The position numbers were made by a program, and so were the translations under genes. Below the pieces are notes generated by a model. The model searched no databases. It saw only the letters and a program-made list of their open reading frames with translations, and had not been told where the DNA came from. This document shows positions 62,141 through 64,000 of a stretch of 64,000 nucleotides of DNA, in pieces. The stretch's first letter is position 1, and the number at the start of each line of letters is the position of its first letter. Source of the DNA: Caulochytrium protostelioides (taxonomy: Eukaryota; Chytridiomycota; Caulochytriomycetes; Caulochytriales; Caulochytriaceae); contig ML014139.1 of assembly GCA_003615045.1 (NCBI GenBank), positions 1-64,000 on the forward strand, written 5' to 3'.

Positions 62141-63697
62141 CTAGAACGGCGTATACGGCGGCGGCGGCGCGTCCGTGCCGGACGGCTTGTCGTCCGGCGA
62201 GGAGCGCGCGCCACCCGCACCGGCGGCCGGCGGCGGCGGCGGCGGCGGGCGTGACGACCCAGCGGCCGCGGGACGCTCCTCGGCGGCGGGCGCCGTCGGG
62301 TCAGCGCCCGCCCGGGCTTCAAGATCCGCCGAGGCCGGTTCGCCGCGGCCGGCCGCAGCGAGCGTGGGGTCGCCCGCGGGGGGTCCAGCATCCGGCCGCG
62401 ACTCGGACCCGTCCGGAGAGAGGACGGCGCGCCAGTGGGCGCGGGTCTCGCGTTGGAGGGCGCCGCGGTCGTGGATGAACAGGGCGATGCCCGCGACGAC
62501 GGCCGCGGCGCCGCAGAGGAGCCACGGCCACAGCATGACGCGCTCGTGGATCTGGACGGCGTACACGTGCTGGACGGTCGGCGCGACGAACAGCACATAC
62601 TGGCGGCGGCCGAAGACGCCCGGGACCGTGCAGGCCTCGGTCGCGTCGGCCGGGCAGCGCTGGGCGGCGCCCTCGGTGCTGTATGCCCTGGCCGCGACGC
62701 GGATGACGGCGGTGCCCGTCGCCACCGTGCGGCGGCTACGCGCGTACCAGAGAACATAGTAGGCGTCGCGTTGCGGCACGTGGAAGACAAACTCATCCTG
62801 CGGCGTGTTGTTTTCGTACTTGAGCGCATGCGAGGGCATGCGGCCCGAGGCGATAAAAGCATCAAACGCCTGCGTGCCCTGAATGATGGCGACGTTGGGT
62901 GCCCCTTGGAACTTCCACGAGAACGCGATCGTCGAGCCCGGGTGCAAGTCATACCGGACCGACTTGAACGCGCCCTGCCGGATGTCAATCTCGAGATGCC
63001 GGTCGGGCAGCGTCAAGAGCTCCGTGAGCGGCGGTGGATGGTCATGGAAGACATAAGTATCGACCTGCGACGGCGCGACATCGAAGCGCTCGAGCGTATA
63101 TGTCGGCAGCGGGACCAGCGCGTGGTCGCCCTGGACGACGGTGAGGTCCTGTGTCGTGTTGCGCGGAAGAAGCAGGGCAACCATCACGAGCACGATAAAG
63201 AATCCGATGCGGTGGCAGGCATTGCGCTTGCGCTGGTTTTCGAGCCGCCATTCTGCATACTCGAGCCGCGTCGTAGGCACCGCGAACGAGCCATACGTCG
63301 TGCTCGTCCCGCCGTCGACGTGGTACGGCGGAAGCGGCCCCGTCTGGCCGGGCGCGCCGTAAGGAAGGTAGGGCTGGCCGGGCTGCTGCCAGTGCGGGAG
63401 CGGCCGGGCGGCGCCGGGACCATAGCCGGGGTACCCGTGGGGCATGGGGCCGTAACCATAGCCGTGGCCATACCCGTAGCCATACCCGTGGCCGTGGCCG
63501 TGGCCGTGGCCGTGACCGTAGCTGTGGCCGTGACCATACTGATCGCCACGGCCGATGCGGGACAGACCGGCGCCGATCAGACCGCCTGTCACAAGACCAG
63601 GCAGGAAGGAGTTCCAGGACGAGTTACCGCGGGATTCGCCTGATCCCCAGGCAGAACCGCCGCTGGCGTTGTCTCCGAGGAATCCGGATGCTTCCAT
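62141..63697 (-). CDS. Two-pass membrane protein with Gly/His/Tyr repeats, APD-like lumenal domain
   Basis: 518 residues from ATG 63697 (MEASGFLGDNASGGSAWG). The N-terminal cytoplasmic region carries a Gly-rich segment and a (GHGHGYGYG)-type repeat (~52-85), then a Gly/Pro/Tyr-rich stretch. A first membrane helix (~165-182, IGFFIVLVMVALLLP) leads to an ectodomain of ~220 residues including KSVRYDLHPGSTIAFSWKF, FVFHVPQRDAYYVLWYARSR and a Cys pair (CPADATEAC). A second membrane helix (MLWPWLLCGAAAVVAGIALF) precedes a disordered Pro/Ala/Glu tail. The domain between two helices, with a strand pattern of response to a phosphatase-like or lectin-like fold, resembles the lumenal part of APD1-4 ubiquitin ligases in plants, but the C-terminal RING is absent. 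I do not firmly recognise the family. Confidence 0.6.
   Translation of the reverse strand: MEASGFLGDNASGGSAWGSGESRGNSSWNSFLPGLVTGGLIGAGLSRIGRGDQYGHGHSYGHGHGHGHGHGYGYGYGHGYGYGPMPHGYPGYGPGAARPLPHWQQPGQPYLPYGAPGQTGPLPPYHVDGGTSTTYGSFAVPTTRLEYAEWRLENQRKRNACHRIGFFIVLVMVALLLPRNTTQDLTVVQGDHALVPLPTYTLERFDVAPSQVDTYVFHDHPPPLTELLTLPDRHLEIDIRQGAFKSVRYDLHPGSTIAFSWKFQGAPNVAIIQGTQAFDAFIASGRMPSHALKYENNTPQDEFVFHVPQRDAYYVLWYARSRRTVATGTAVIRVAARAYSTEGAAQRCPADATEACTVPGVFGRRQYVLFVAPTVQHVYAVQIHERVMLWPWLLCGAAAVVAGIALFIHDRGALQRETRAHWRAVLSPDGSESRPDAGPPAGDPTLAAAGRGEPASADLEARAGADPTAPAAEERPAAAGSSRPPPPPPPAAGAGGARSSPDDKPSGTDAPPPPYTPF
63448..63545 (-). repeat. GTGGCC/GTAGCC-type hexanucleotide repeat encoding (Gly-His/Tyr)n
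   Basis: About 15 hexamers on the plus strand, read on the minus strand as GHGHGH and GYGYGH dipeptide runs in the cytoplasmic N-terminus of the two-pass membrane protein. Confidence 0.85.
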
Positions 63698-64000
63698 GGT
63701 GAAAGGCGAACAGGCGGCAGTGGCCGGGCGACAACCGAAGAACGTTCGGGGTGATGATCAAACTATGGAATCGGGGAGTGATCCAATGTAAAATGAGGAC
63801 TGACCAGGCCAGGCCAGCGCGGCACAAGATATGCTGAGGTCATACACCCACCGAAGAGGTCGTCGAAGGCCACCCCAACGGCTGTCGCATCGACTTTCGG
63901 ATGACAGGCATGGACCCTGCGCGCAGCAATCGACCCGACGCACCACACTTCATTGATGATGGGTGGGTTCCGAGCTTACAGAATGCGAAGGACAGCCGCG
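63698..64000. other. Upstream region of the two-pass membrane protein, to window end
   Basis: 303 bp. It contains a CCAAT sequence on the plus strand at 63783-63787, about 90 bp upstream of the ATG on the opposite strand. No gene was recognised. Confidence 0.4.

Overview
This is a 64 kb stretch of a GC-rich eukaryotic nuclear genome, very probably a fungus. It has a fungal-type NRPS-like adenylate-forming reductase, a CSL (Cbf11/Cbf12-type) transcription factor, a syntaxin/Sso-type Qa-SNARE, an IVY1-like membrane-remodelling protein and compact, mostly intronless genes. Strong GC bias at third positions, long Ala/Pro/Ser/Gly linkers and many triplet and hexanucleotide repeats suggest an early-diverging zoosporic lineage (for example Caulochytrium-like Chytridiomycota or Blastocladiomycota). 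That placement is inference; no rRNA or tRNA gene is visible to test it.

Layout, left to right: 3' part of an NSP1/NUP62 nucleoporin (+); an IVY1-like BAR-type protein (+); a very large MON2 (-); the SLX1 nuclease (-) divergent from an isochorismatase-family hydrolase (+); a CSL transcription factor (-); about 3.2 kb without a recognisable gene; a Qa-SNARE (+) convergent with gamma-tubulin (-); PIG-O/GPI13 (-); a nuclear gene for a uS3-type mitochondrial ribosomal protein (+) convergent with the meiotic recombinase DMC1 (-, three exons); a NOL11/UTP8-like SSU-processome protein (+); an A-T-R reductase (+); a twin-CX9C NDUFAF8-like protein (+); a TPR plus metallo-beta-lactamase-fold protein (+); a type I membrane protein with an F5/8C-like ectodomain (-); a 1781-residue FHA protein (-); and a two-pass membrane protein with His/Tyr/Gly repeats (-).

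The genes are mostly independent housekeeping functions: nuclear pore and nucleolus, Golgi/endosome and exocytic traffic, GPI anchors, mitochondria, recombination, microtubules. I see no operon-like pathway or biosynthetic cluster. Points worth a second look are the FHA protein with a possible LURP-one/tubby-like C-terminal domain, the TPR-MBL fusion with a greatly enlarged active-site loop, the nuclear-encoded uS3m, the AT-rich island and introns around DMC1, strand-asymmetric purine/pyrimidine tracts in convergent intergenic regions, and a 10-bp-phased TTAAC array between two convergent genes.

Splice sites are assigned only for DMC1. Starts are the first ATG that gives a family-like N-terminus, since many longer reading frames begin at non-ATG codons. 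Very long antisense reading frames are by-products of GC-rich coding sequence and were left out.
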